Below are positions 21,145 through 29,609 of a stretch of 64,000 nt of DNA, piece by piece; the first letter of the stretch is position 1; the number at the start of each line of letters is the position of its first letter. The stretch is from NCBI GenBank assembly GCA_045805805.1, contig JBJMKO010000137.1, positions 62,001 through 126,000 on the forward strand, in the 5' to 3' direction. The notes below the pieces were generated by a model. It was not told where the DNA came from. It did no database searches and worked only from the letters and a program-made list of their open reading frames with translations. The stretch is from VRUE01 sp045805805. Lineage in GTDB: Bacteria > Actinomycetota > Thermoleophilia > Solirubrobacterales > 70-9. The position numbers were made by a program, and so were the translations under genes.

Positions 21145-22014
21145 ATGACCGCGATGCCAACCGTCGAGGGCGTCACCCATAGGTGGGTCGAGGCGCGGGG
21201 ACTGCGATTCCACGTCGCCGAAGCCGGCTCGGGGAACGACCCCGTGCTGCTCCTGCACGGCTGGCCGCAGCACTGGTACGAGTGGCGCAACCTGATGCCG
21301 TCGCTGGTCGATCGCCACCGCGTGCTGGCGATGGACCTGCGTGGCTTCGGCTGGTCCGACGCGCCCCGCGGCGGCTATGAGAAGGAGAACCTGGCAACCG
21401 ACGTGCTCGCCGTCCTCGACGAGCTGGGGCTGGAGCGGGTGAAGCTGGTCGGCCATGACTGGGGCGGTTGGGTCGGCTTCTTGCTCTGCCTGCGGGCGCC
21501 AGAGCGCTTCGACCGCTACCTGGCGCTGAACATCCCACACCCCTGGATTCAAATGCGCAAGTCGCTGCCGCACTCCGGGCGGCTCCTCTACCAGGGGCTC
21601 ATCCTCGCCCCCGGGATCGGTTACCTCGCCCACCGCCGCGGGCGCTTCGTTCGCCTGGCCCTGCGCGCCGGCGGCACCGAGCGCGGCTTCTGGGACGAGC
21701 AGACTCTGTCGGCGTTCGCGGACAACCTCGCCGAGCCGGACCGCGCTCGGGCGGCGGTGCAGATGTACAGGGTCTTCAACCTGCGCGAGCTGGTCCCGGT
21801 GGTGCGCGGGCGCTACGCTGGCAAGCGGCTCACCGTTCCGACCCGGATGCTCTTCGGCACCGACGACGCCGCGATCCACACCGACCTGCTGGCCGGCTAC
21901 GAGGACCACGCCGACGACATGGAGATCGAGCTCGTCCCAGGCTGTGGCCACTTCATCGCCGACGAGCGTCCCGCCCTGGTGGCCGAGAGAGCCCGAGCCT
22001 TCTTCGCCGACTGA
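21145..22014 (+). CDS. Alpha/beta hydrolase, epoxide-hydrolase-like
   Basis: Two hundred and eighty-nine residues. LLLHGWPQHWYEWRNL (His38-Gly-Trp-Pro) gives the oxyanion hole. GHDWGGWVGFLL holds Asp105 as nucleophile, as in epoxide hydrolases and haloalkane dehalogenases rather than serine esterases. MLFGTDDAAI supplies the probable acid strand, and GCGHFIADERP the catalytic His near 272. A cap domain occupies about 130-210. Epoxide hydrolase is favoured over dehalogenase because of HGWP. Substrate unknown. Confidence 0.85.
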   Translation: MTAMPTVEGVTHRWVEARGLRFHVAEAGSGNDPVLLLHGWPQHWYEWRNLMPSLVDRHRVLAMDLRGFGWSDAPRGGYEKENLATDVLAVLDELGLERVKLVGHDWGGWVGFLLCLRAPERFDRYLALNIPHPWIQMRKSLPHSGRLLYQGLILAPGIGYLAHRRGRFVRLALRAGGTERGFWDEQTLSAFADNLAEPDRARAAVQMYRVFNLRELVPVVRGRYAGKRLTVPTRMLFGTDDAAIHTDLLAGYEDHADDMEIELVPGCGHFIADERPALVAERARAFFAD

Positions 22015-22030
22015 GCTCCGGACCGATCGT

Positions 22031-22059
22031 TTGACGGTCTCTATTTAGTCGAATACTCT
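22031..22059 (+). promoter_or_regulatory. Sigma-70-like promoter giving a nearly leaderless transcript
   Basis: TTGACG at 22031-22036, a 17-base spacer and TACTCT at 22054-22059. The GTG of the next gene lies ten bases after the -10 box, so transcription should begin within about three bases of the start codon. No Shine-Dalgarno is seen. Confidence 0.5.
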
Positions 22060-22069
22060 TGTTCGCCGA

Positions 22070-22684
22070 GTGAACGGCCGCACGACAAGCGACAGGATCA
22101 CGGTGATCACGCTGGGCCCCGAGGGGACCTGTCACGAGCGCGCCGTAGAGCGGTACCTGGAGTTCCAGGGCGTCGATGACTACGGGATCGAGCTGATCAC
22201 CGACTTCTTCGTCGGGCTGGAGATGCTCCGCGAAACGCCGAACGCCTTCCTCGTCCAGTGCAGTGCCCACCCCAAGGTGCACGAGATAACCGAGAAGTAC
22301 TGGACCGAGGTCTTCGTCGTCGACACCTTCATCTACCCGACCAAGCACCTGGTGCTGCTCAGCCGCCGCGAGGTCGAGAAACCGCGCTCGCTGGGCATCG
22401 TCCCCGCCACCAAGGGCTACGTCGACCTCTCCCGGTGGGAGACGATCGTCGACGTCGCCTCGAAGCCGATCGTCGCCGAAGGCCTGCTCCGCGGCGAGTA
22501 CGACTCCGGCCTCACCCACATGGAGCACGTCACCGAGCACGCGGACGAGCTGCGCCTCGACCTCGACATCGGCGAAATCGACACCACCTGGGTCGTCTAT
22601 GGCCGCGAGAAGCGCTTCCAGGACGAGGTCATCGGCATCCCCTCGGCACATCTCTTCCGCGCACCCGCGACAACGCCCGCCTGA
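22070..22684 (+). CDS. Prephenate-dehydratase-fold protein, BacA (prephenate decarboxylase)-like
   Basis: Two hundred and four residues. ITVITLGPEGTCHERAVERY is the periplasmic-binding-like opening shared by prephenate dehydratases and by the prephenate decarboxylases of bacilysin-type pathways (BacA). KHLVLLSRREVEKPRSLGIV and the late SGLTHMEHVTEHADELRLDL region follow the same two-lobe fold. The ACT regulatory domain of PheA is missing and the TRF catalytic motif of dehydratases is not seen, which favours a decarboxylase-like or other activity. No bacilysin genes lie nearby. Product name is tentative. Confidence 0.5.
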   Translation: MNGRTTSDRITVITLGPEGTCHERAVERYLEFQGVDDYGIELITDFFVGLEMLRETPNAFLVQCSAHPKVHEITEKYWTEVFVVDTFIYPTKHLVLLSRREVEKPRSLGIVPATKGYVDLSRWETIVDVASKPIVAEGLLRGEYDSGLTHMEHVTEHADELRLDLDIGEIDTTWVVYGREKRFQDEVIGIPSAHLFRAPATTPA

Positions 22685-22693
22685 GCGAAGGGC

Positions 22694-23140
22694 TCAGCGC
22701 TCGGTCAGCAGCTTGGCGAGGCGGCGCATCGCCTTGGCGTTCGGGCGCTTGATGAAGGCACGGGTCATCGGCGGGATCAGTCTTTCGGCCCGCGCCGACT
22801 CGATCCAGGCGAGCTCGAAGGAGATCTCCGTCCCCCCGTCCGCCAGCGGCTCCAGCCGGTAGGTGCCGCGGGTGTGGCGCTTCCCCTTCAGCCCGACCCC
22901 CTCCTCGACGATCCGCTTCGGCCGCTCCGCCTCGACCACCTCGAACTCGGTCCAGTCCTGGGACATCGGCGCGCTCGCCCGAGCCTCCCCCTTGGCCCCG
23001 ACGCCGTGCCGCGGCCCTGAGAACTTCCAGTCGACGAGGAAGTGGTCGAGGAAGGCCTCGTGGTTGGCGAGCACGTCGAGGAAGTCGTAGACCTCCTCGA
23101 CCGGCTGCGGCACCTTGGCTGAAACGGTCACGGGCTTCAC
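22694..23140 (-). CDS. SRPBCC family protein
   Basis: One hundred and forty-eight residues from GTG 23140. VTVSAKVPQPVEEVYDFLDV is the standard SRPBCC opening strand-helix; GTYRLEPLADGGTEISFELA and the long C-terminal helix (ERLIPPMTRAFIKRPNAKAM) complete the helix-grip fold. It presumably binds a small hydrophobic ligand; nothing in the neighbourhood identifies it. Transcribed alone and convergent with the upstream gene. Confidence 0.8.
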   Translation of the reverse strand: MKPVTVSAKVPQPVEEVYDFLDVLANHEAFLDHFLVDWKFSGPRHGVGAKGEARASAPMSQDWTEFEVVEAERPKRIVEEGVGLKGKRHTRGTYRLEPLADGGTEISFELAWIESARAERLIPPMTRAFIKRPNAKAMRRLAKLLTER

Positions 23141-23235
23141 CTGCCGATCCTATGTGCAGCCCGGCCGCTTGCGGAATCATCCATGCCGCAGATTCTCATC
23201 TTCCCTTTAGATAGGGGCGGATATCGTGCCGCCGC

Positions 23236-23472
23236 ATGACCAAGCACCGAAACCTGATCGTGCCCGCCGTCGTCGTCAGCCTCGTCTTCCTGGCGATCTC
23301 GATCGTCTACTTCGTCGAGCCGGCGAGCTCACTGCCCTCGTTCTTCCCCGGCCACGAGGCGGGTTCCAGCCATCACCACACCAAGCATGGGATCGCGGCG
23401 CTGGTCGTCGCGGCGGCCTGCTTCATCTTCGCCTGGTTCCAGAGCGGGCCTTCCGACGCCGCTTCCACATAG
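23236..23472 (+). CDS. Two-span small membrane protein
   Basis: Seventy-eight residues. Membrane segments at residues 7-27 (LIVPAVVVSLVFLAISIVYF) and 51-68 (GIAALVVAAACFIFAWFQSG) flank an extracytoplasmic loop with a His cluster (SSHHHTKH). Ten bases separate it from uppP, so co-transcription is likely. No family recognised; a role near lipid-carrier recycling is inferred from position. Confidence 0.65.
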   Translation: MTKHRNLIVPAVVVSLVFLAISIVYFVEPASSLPSFFPGHEAGSSHHHTKHGIAALVVAAACFIFAWFQSGPSDAAST

Positions 23473-23481
23473 GCTGCGCCG

Positions 23482-24348
23482 ATGGACCCGATCTCCTACT
23501 TCCAGGCGATCGTGCTCGGGCTCCTGCAGGGCTTCGCCGAGCCGTTCCCGATCTCCAGCCTCGGCCACGCCGTGATCGCGCCGCAGCTGTTCGGCTGGGA
23601 CATCCACCAGAACGACGAGTTCTTCCTCACCTTCCTGGTCGCCACCCACTGCGCCACGGCGATCGTCCTCTTCGTCCTCTTTCGCAAGGACTGGATGCGG
23701 ATCTTCCGGGGGATGGGGCGTTCGCTGCGCGACCGCCAGATCGGCGAGGGCGACAGCGACGCCAAGCTCGGCTGGCTGCTCGTGGTCGGGACGGTTCCCG
23801 CCGGCTTGATCGGCCTGCTGCTCGAGCACCCGCTGCGCTCGCTCTTCGCCTCGGCCAGCGCCGCCGCCGCCTTCCTGATCGTCAACGGCTTCCTGCTGCT
23901 GGCCTTCGAGAGCCTGCGCAAGCGTCCGCCTCGCCGCGACGACTACCTCGGCGACGCCGATCCGCGGATGGCGAAGCTGACCTGGAAACAGGCGATCGCG
24001 GTCGGCACCGCGCAGACGGCGGCACTGATCCCGGGGATCTCGCGCTCGGGGGTGACGATGGGCGGCGGCCTGGTGGTCGGCCTCTCTAACGAGGACGCGG
24101 CCCGCTACTCCTTCCTGCTGGCGACGCCGATCATCGCCGCCGCCGGCTTCCTCAAGCTGCCGGAGCTGTTTGGCTCGGCTGGTGACGGAGTGCGCGGCGA
24201 GGCCTTCGTCGGCGCCCTCGGCGCCGCCCTGACCACCGTCATCGCGGTCAAGTTCCTGCTCAAGTTCTTTGAGACGAACCGGCTCACACCGTTCGGCATC
24301 TACTGCATCGTCGCCGGCACGATCTGCAGCCTGATCTTCGCGTTCTAG
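23482..24348 (+). CDS. uppP: Undecaprenyl-diphosphate phosphatase UppP
   Basis: Two hundred and eighty-eight residues, about eight membrane segments. The first active-site motif reads QGFAEPFPISSLGHAVI, giving Gln16-x-x-x-Glu20, Ser25 and His29; the second is PGISRSGVTMGGGL near residue 178. The enzyme removes a phosphate from undecaprenyl diphosphate outside the membrane, recycling the lipid carrier for peptidoglycan and polysaccharide. FAEPFP in place of the usual LTEFLP is a departure, but catalytic residues are kept. A second, more diverged homologue is at 49620. Confidence 0.88.
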   Translation: MDPISYFQAIVLGLLQGFAEPFPISSLGHAVIAPQLFGWDIHQNDEFFLTFLVATHCATAIVLFVLFRKDWMRIFRGMGRSLRDRQIGEGDSDAKLGWLLVVGTVPAGLIGLLLEHPLRSLFASASAAAAFLIVNGFLLLAFESLRKRPPRRDDYLGDADPRMAKLTWKQAIAVGTAQTAALIPGISRSGVTMGGGLVVGLSNEDAARYSFLLATPIIAAAGFLKLPELFGSAGDGVRGEAFVGALGAALTTVIAVKFLLKFFETNRLTPFGIYCIVAGTICSLIFAF

Positions 24349-24519
24349 AGATCCATCGCTGCTCTCGCAGGAACGCGCCGTGGGCTGTCGCGGCAGCAAG
24401 AGCGCTCCCGACGCGCGGGAAACGAGGCCGCGATCGAGAGCCCAAGCGGTCAGCATCAGGACGGCGCCCACACGCCGCGATGTCGGCCGCAAAGCCCTGC
24501 TCGACCAAGCCGCGTCCGA

Positions 24520-25227
24520 TCAGAGCCCGTGCCGTACCGAGACCAGGGTATTGCGCTCGTCGCCGCCCTTGACTGTCTGCTCGAGCACCGTGCCGATACC
24601 CCTGACGTAGAACTTGTGGTCGACCACTCCGGGCTCGAGCGGCGTCCACTCTCTGGTCAAGAGCGCAGCGCTGGACGACGCCCCCGGCGTGTGCACATGC
24701 GCGGCAAGGCTGAGAACGCGGAAGTGGTCCTGCGCATGACCCTTGTAGAACTCCTGCAGGCCACTTTGGCCGCGGCGGGGATGGGCCGGCATGAAGATTC
24801 CGGCGTGCCCGCCGTCGACGCCGCTTTGCCAGCTTCCCTCGGTGCTCTTGACGCTGCCGTCCGGATTCAACTCGGCTGTGGCCTCGCCGAAATACCAGAC
24901 GTTGCCGGCCTTGTCTTGGGCGTACCAATCCTGCGTGCGCTCCTCCAAGCGCCCATGCAGATAGAGCCTGTCGCGAACGACCGTGCAGCGCACTCCCTGA
25001 ATGACCTTGGTCCTTGCGGTGACCGTGAACACGTCGCGCGAAGGTTGGCCGTCCTTGATCCCGCGATAGAGGTCGGTTGTGCCGGGGCGGAGGGGAAACC
25101 ACGGGTTGTCCACGTGGGCGGCAAACCCGTCTGGGCTTGGAGGTCCCGCCGGAGCCGCGAGGCCCACGGCGGTTCCAGCCAAGACCGCGGCGAGCGCTAC
25201 GGCGACGAACAGGTTGGCAAGTCTCAT
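24520..25227 (-). CDS. Secreted protein of unknown function
   Basis: Two hundred and thirty-five residues. Residues 1-26 form a signal peptide (MRLANLFVAVALAAVLAGTA). The mature part begins with FAAHVDNPWFPLRPGTTDLY and has repeated beta-strand signatures (RDVFTVTARTKVIQGVRCTV, DWYAQDKAGNVWYFGEATAE), resembling secreted all-beta proteins common in actinobacteria and proteobacteria. Catalytic residues are not recognisable. Between 24349 and 24519, after uppP, no gene is seen. Confidence 0.75.
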   Translation of the reverse strand: MRLANLFVAVALAAVLAGTAVGLAAPAGPPSPDGFAAHVDNPWFPLRPGTTDLYRGIKDGQPSRDVFTVTARTKVIQGVRCTVVRDRLYLHGRLEERTQDWYAQDKAGNVWYFGEATAELNPDGSVKSTEGSWQSGVDGGHAGIFMPAHPRRGQSGLQEFYKGHAQDHFRVLSLAAHVHTPGASSSAALLTREWTPLEPGVVDHKFYVRGIGTVLEQTVKGGDERNTLVSVRHGL

Positions 25228-25505
25228 CTCTATCCCAAGCCAAACATTAGTGAGTAGCCATCGCCGTCGTCACTGGATAGCCGAGATCCGCGGCCCGCTC
25301 GGGAAGGTCAAGGTGCAGCCAGTGGGATACGTGGCTGGGCGGCGTCTCGAGGATGATTTCGCGGTAGCCGCCCTCGTTCCAGCTTTCTTCGCCGTATCGG
25401 GCGAGTAAAGGCGAAGACGGCGGGGGTGTCGATTTGAGGAGTTCCCGTTCGTCGTTAGGGTGAGAGCGGCGATTGGCGCTGCTCACCAGACAGGAGGAAA
25501 CCGAG

Positions 25506-25883
25506 ATGCAATTCATGCTTGCTTTGATCGCCGAGGAGCGCAGCTGGGAGGACGTCGCCCCCGACGAGGTGAAGAAAAACCTCGCTGAGATGGGTCAGTT
25601 CAACGCCGAGCTGACCGAGGCCGGCGCGATGGTCTTCGGGGCCGGCCTGCAGGAGCGCGCCACCGGCACCACGGTGCACTACGGCGATGGGGAGCCGCTG
25701 GTCACCGACGGCCCCTTTGCCGAGACCAAGGAGCAGCTCTCTGGCTTCTGGGTAATCGACGTCGAGAGCCTCGACGAGGCCCTCGCCTGGGCGAGGAAGA
25801 TCCCGTTCACCAGCAACCACGTCGAAATCCGGCCAATGGTCACGGGTGGCAAGGAATTGCTCGAAAAGGCGGGAGCCTCGTAG
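25506..25883 (+). CDS. YCII-related (DGPF) protein
   Basis: One hundred and twenty-five residues with a GGAGG before ATG 25506. MQFMLALIAEERSWEDVAPD, the central VTDGPFAETKEQLSGFWVID (DGPF) motif and EIRPMV at the end define the family. YCII-like proteins are small ferredoxin-fold proteins usually coded beside ECF sigma factors of the SigJ/DUF6596 type, as here. The 277 bases before it (25228-25505) hold no convincing gene. Confidence 0.85.
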   Translation: MQFMLALIAEERSWEDVAPDEVKKNLAEMGQFNAELTEAGAMVFGAGLQERATGTTVHYGDGEPLVTDGPFAETKEQLSGFWVIDVESLDEALAWARKIPFTSNHVEIRPMVTGGKELLEKAGAS

Positions 25884-27121
25884 CACCGGATCGCGAGAGC
25901 GTCGTCGACCGCACCTTCCGGCACGAGTCCGGGCGGGCGGTCGCGACGCTGATCCGTGTCACCGGCGACTTCGACCTCGCCGAAGAGGCGGTGCAGGAAG
26001 CCTTCGTCGTCGCCCTGGAGCGCTGGCCGAAAGACGGGACGCCGGCCAACCCCGGCGCCTGGATCACCCAGGTCGCCCGCAACAGCGCAATCGACCGCCT
26101 CCGCCGGGCCGGCGTCCTGCGCGACAAGATGGCGGCGCTGGGACGGCTCGAAGCGCTGCACGCAGAGCCCGAGGCCGGCCCGGGCGAGCGGCTCGGCGAG
26201 ATCCAGGACGACCGCCTGCGGCTGATCTTCACCTGCTGCCACCCGACCCTGGCGATCGAGTCCCGGGTGGCGCTGACCCTGCGCAGCCTCGGCGGGCTCA
26301 GCACTGGCGAGATCGCCCGCGCCTTCCTCGGCAGCGAGCCCGCGACGGCGCAGCGCATCGTCCGGGCGAAGCGCAAGATCGCCGCCAACAACATCCCCTA
26401 CGAGGTGCCGGGCACCGAGCAGATGCCGGAGCGGCTGCCGGCGGTGCTGGCCACCCTCTACCTGGTCTTCAACGAGGGCTACCTGGCCGGCAGTGGCGAG
26501 GGTTTGGTGCGGACAGAGCTGAGCGCCGAGGCGATCCGCCTCATGCGTTCGCTGGTCGCGATGCTGCCGCGAGAGCCGGAGGCGGGCGGCCTGCTGGCGC
26601 TGATGCTGCTCACCGATGCGAGGCGCGAGGCACGGGTCGACGAGGACGGCGAAGCGGTTCTGCTCGAGGAGCAGGATCGCTCGCTCTGGGACAGGGAGCA
26701 GATCGCCGAGGGGCTCGACCTCTCGCGGGAGGCGGCAGCGGGCGGCCCGGCCGGGCCGTACACGGTCCAGGCCCGGATCGCCGCCGTTCATGCGGAAGCG
26801 GGAACTGCCACGGAGACCGACTGGGAACGGATCGCCCGCCTCTACGCCTGGCACCTGGAGATCTCCCCGAGCCCCGTGGTCGAGCTCAACCGAGCCGCCG
26901 CGGTGGCGATGTGCGAGGGGCCTGAGCGGGGCCTGGAGATGATCGACGCGATCGAGGGTCTCGACGGCTATCAGCCGTTGCACGCCGCGCGTGCCGACCT
27001 GCTGCGCCGGGTCGGACGATCCGGAGAGGCGGCGGAGTCCTACCGGCGGGCACTCGAGCTGACCGCCAACCCGGTGGAGCGCCGCTTCATCGAGCGGCGT
27101 CTCGGCGGTCTCCCCCGCTGA
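25880..27121 (+). CDS. ECF sigma factor with DUF6596 C-terminal domain, non-canonical start
   Basis: About 413 residues. Sigma region 2 spans FDLAEEAVQEAFVVALERWP and NPGAWITQVARNSAIDRLRR; region 4 spans GGLSTGEIARAFLGSEPATA. The long C-terminal half (residues 190-413) matches DUF6596, with NEGYLAGSGEG and AVAMCEGPERGLEMIDAIEG. Homology begins at VAPDRESVVDRTFRHESGRA, directly overlapping the YCII stop, but that codon is GTA and no ATG, GTG or TTG occurs in frame before GTG 25991. Starting at 25991 would delete half of region 2. Coupled or frameshifted translation from YCII is possible. Confidence 0.8.
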   Translation, partial: VAPDRESVVDRTFRHESGRAVATLIRVTGDFDLAEEAVQEAFVVALERWPKDGTPANPGAWITQVARNSAIDRLRRAGVLRDKMAALGRLEALHAEPEAGPGERLGEIQDDRLRLIFTCCHPTLAIESRVALTLRSLGGLSTGEIARAFLGSEPATAQRIVRAKRKIAANNIPYEVPGTEQMPERLPAVLATLYLVFNEGYLAGSGEGLVRTELSAEAIRLMRSLVAMLPREPEAGGLLALMLLTDARREARVDEDGEAVLLEEQDRSLWDREQIAEGLDLSREAAAGGPAGPYTVQARIAAVHAEAGTATETDWERIARLYAWHLEISPSPVVELNRAAAVAMCEGPERGLEMIDAIEGLDGYQPLHAARADLLRRVGRSGEAAESYRRALELTANPVERRFIERRLGGLPR

Positions 27122-27126
27122 GACCC

Positions 27127-27175
27127 GTTTCGGGACGCTTTATACGGCCATAGACCAGATAAAGCGTCCCGGAAC
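27127..27175. terminator. Family A palindrome between convergent genes
   Basis: Arms at 27127-27143 and 27159-27175 are 17 bases with one G-T pair; the inner part is CGGGACGCTTTAT. The 15-base loop is ACGGCCATAGACCAG. It sits exactly between the sigma factor and the convergent MFS gene, so it can end transcripts from both sides. A related element is at 40254-40300. Confidence 0.75.
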
Positions 27176-27182
27176 GCAGGGC

Positions 27183-28652
27183 TCAGGCCTCGGAATAGGC
27201 CTGGTCGCGCTCGCGGGCGGGCTCCGCCTCGGCCGGTGCCATCTCGTGGCTCGGCATGGGCACCGGTTTCAAGACCGTCACCGCGACCACGGTGGCGATC
27301 GCGATCAGGATCGCGCCGACGACGTAGGCGAGGTGGTAGCCGGAGTTGAGCGCGGCGAGCCGGCCCGCGCCGTCGGCGAGTCTGCTGTCAGTGCGCTCGG
27401 TCGCCAGCGTCGCCAGCACCGCCAGGCCGATCGCGCCACCCACCTGCATGCTGGTGTTGACCAGGCCGGAAGCAAGGCCGGAGTCCTCCGGCGTGGCGCC
27501 CGACATCGCCAGCGTCATCAGTGAGGGGAAGGCTGTGCCGACGCCGAGGCCAACCAGCAACATCGGCGCCAGCAGGTCGGTGAGATAGGTGCCGTCGACA
27601 GGGGTGCGGGCGAAAAGCAAGAGGCCGACGCCGACTGCGATCACGCCTGGGATCAGCGTCGTCTTCGGGCCGAAGCGCATGATCAGCTTTTCCGAAAAGC
27701 CGAGCGAGAGCGTGCCCATCACGATCGTCGCCGGCAGGAAGGCGAGGCCGACCTGGAGCGCGTCGTAGTCGAGGATCCTCTGCAGGTAGAGGGCACCGAG
27801 GAAGAACATCCCGAACATCCCGGCGACCAGCAGCGACTGGATCGTGTTGGCGCCGGCGACGTTGCGCGAGCGGAAGAGCCGTAGCGGCATCAGCGGGTTC
27901 TCGATCCGCTCCTGGCGGACGATGAAGGCGGCGCCAAGGGCGAATGAGATCGCACTGAGGATCAGGGTCTGGGCCGAGCCCCAGCCGTGCTCGCCGATGC
28001 CGAGGATCGTGTAGACGCCGAGCATCAGCGAGCTGGTGATCAGCGCCGCACCGGGGATGTCGGCGCCGGCCTTGAAGCCGATCCCGGGCCTCCCGTCGAC
28101 CAGGCGCAGGGCGCCGTAGGCGGTGGCGATGCCGATCGGCAGGTTGATGATGAAGATCCAGTGCCAGCTGATCGCCTGGGTAAGGGCGCCGCCGAGGAGC
28201 AGGCCGATCGAGCCGCCGGCCGAGGCGACGAAGCCGTAGACGCCGATCGCTTTCGCCTGCTCCCGCGGCTCCGGGAACATCGTCACGATCATCCCCAGGA
28301 TCACCGCCGATGCCATCGCCCCGCCGACGCCGGCGAAGAAGCGACCGCCGATCAGCATCGCCTGGTTCTCGGCGGCGGCGCAGAGCAGCGAGGCAGCGAC
28401 GAAGACCGCAAGGCCGATCAGGAACATGCGCCGCTGCCCGAGCAGGTCACCGAGGCGGCCGGCCAGCAGCAGCAGGCCGCCGAAGGGGATCAGGTAGGCG
28501 TTGACGACCCAGGCAAGGCTGCTCTGGGAGAAGCCGAGGCTGTCCTGAATCGTCGGCAGAGCGACGTTGACGATGGTCACGTCGAGGACGATCATCAGCA
28601 TCCCCGCGCAGAGGACGTAGAGCGCAAGCCAGCGGGTGCGGTCTTCTGTCAC
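27183..28652 (-). CDS. DHA2-type MFS drug exporter (EmrB/QacA)
   Basis: Four hundred and eighty-nine residues, 14 membrane segments. LDVTIVNVALPTIQDSLGFS is the DHA2 motif D1, LAGRLGDLLGQRRMFLIGLA motif A, and GFVASAGGSIGLLLGGALTQ motif C of proton antiporters. It probably exports drugs or lipids across the inner membrane. The divergently placed TetR genes upstream (nearest ends at 28769 on the same strand) are likely regulators: the TetR at 28769-29485 lies 116 bases upstream in the same direction and may form one unit with it. Confidence 0.88.
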   Translation of the reverse strand: MTEDRTRWLALYVLCAGMLMIVLDVTIVNVALPTIQDSLGFSQSSLAWVVNAYLIPFGGLLLLAGRLGDLLGQRRMFLIGLAVFVAASLLCAAAENQAMLIGGRFFAGVGGAMASAVILGMIVTMFPEPREQAKAIGVYGFVASAGGSIGLLLGGALTQAISWHWIFIINLPIGIATAYGALRLVDGRPGIGFKAGADIPGAALITSSLMLGVYTILGIGEHGWGSAQTLILSAISFALGAAFIVRQERIENPLMPLRLFRSRNVAGANTIQSLLVAGMFGMFFLGALYLQRILDYDALQVGLAFLPATIVMGTLSLGFSEKLIMRFGPKTTLIPGVIAVGVGLLLFARTPVDGTYLTDLLAPMLLVGLGVGTAFPSLMTLAMSGATPEDSGLASGLVNTSMQVGGAIGLAVLATLATERTDSRLADGAGRLAALNSGYHLAYVVGAILIAIATVVAVTVLKPVPMPSHEMAPAEAEPARERDQAYSEA

Positions 28653-28768
28653 GTTTTCGACCTCCTTGTCGGCGACTGGTTCACCATCGCCGCACGGTAG
28701 CGAAGCGGCTGCGCGGCTAGCGAGCTGTGCGGCGCCGGAAGCTGCGCCGCTGAGACAGCGCTATGAAA

Positions 28769-29485
28769 TCAGTCCTTCTCCCGGGCGACCTTGGAGGCCT
28801 CCTGGCTGCCGAGGTACGGGGTGAGGGTGAACTCGACCAGATCCGGGAGGAGTTCTTCGAGATCCTCGGCCTTGCCGGCGATGATGCGGCGGGAGATCAG
28901 CGAGACCATGCCGCCCACGAGCGCCTCCTCGGTGGTCGGAGAGAGTCGGGCGAGAACCTCTGGCGGACGGCCCTCGCGTCCGCTGCGAAAGTACGGGACG
29001 AAGCTCTGGATCGCGGCGTCGTAATGCTCGATCACAACCGGGCCGGCGACGAGAGCCTCGACCATGCTGAGACGGGCGAGCTGGGGCTCGGCGGCAAGGA
29101 AGGCGAGCATCGCGGCGATCCCGGAGCGCACCGCGTGCGCCCAGTCGCTCGCTTCCCCGAAGCCCTCGGAGACGCGCTCGCGCAGTTCCGCCATCACCGC
29201 GTCGTAGGCGGCGGTGAAGCACTCGTCCTTGCTCGAGAAGTGCTCGTAGAAGGTGCGGCGAGAAACCGCGGCGTGACGGGTGATGTGGGCAATCGTCGTA
29301 CCCGAATAGCCGTTTTCGGCAACCGCCTCGGCGAGCCCGGCGATCAGTCTCTCGCGCTGGTTGTGGGTGACGAACTCACGCGGCAGGCCATGGCGGCCGG
29401 GCGGTAGGCGCGCCAGCTCGGGCGGATAGCCCTCGGCGCCATCGGTTGGCTCGTCCCGCTTTGCGGGAGTGTGTTTTTTGGCCAC
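28769..29485 (-). CDS. TetR-family regulator 1
   Basis: Two hundred and thirty-eight residues from GTG 29485. GRHGLPREFVTHNQRERLIA leads into the HTH: EAVAENGYSGTTIAHITRHA and AVSRRTFYEHFSSKDECFTA. The C-terminal ligand domain ends EFTLTPYLGSQEASKV. It lies directly upstream of the MFS exporter on the same strand, the usual arrangement for a drug-responsive repressor, though 116 bases separate them. Confidence 0.88.
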   Translation of the reverse strand: MAKKHTPAKRDEPTDGAEGYPPELARLPPGRHGLPREFVTHNQRERLIAGLAEAVAENGYSGTTIAHITRHAAVSRRTFYEHFSSKDECFTAAYDAVMAELRERVSEGFGEASDWAHAVRSGIAAMLAFLAAEPQLARLSMVEALVAGPVVIEHYDAAIQSFVPYFRSGREGRPPEVLARLSPTTEEALVGGMVSLISRRIIAGKAEDLEELLPDLVEFTLTPYLGSQEASKVAREKD

Positions 29486-29609
29486 ATCGCGACGATAGCG
29501 CTCCGCTGATGTAGAACCCCGTGCAAGCTCAGCTAGGGATGCCCCTATACCCAAATAAGGCATCGCCGCAGCATCCACTGGGACGCGGGAGCCGGGACCC
29601 TGCCCCGGT

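Noticed and set aside
25247..25516. Small minus-strand open frame before the YCII gene
   Set aside because: It overlaps the YCII ribosome site and start, and its translation shows no recognisable pattern.
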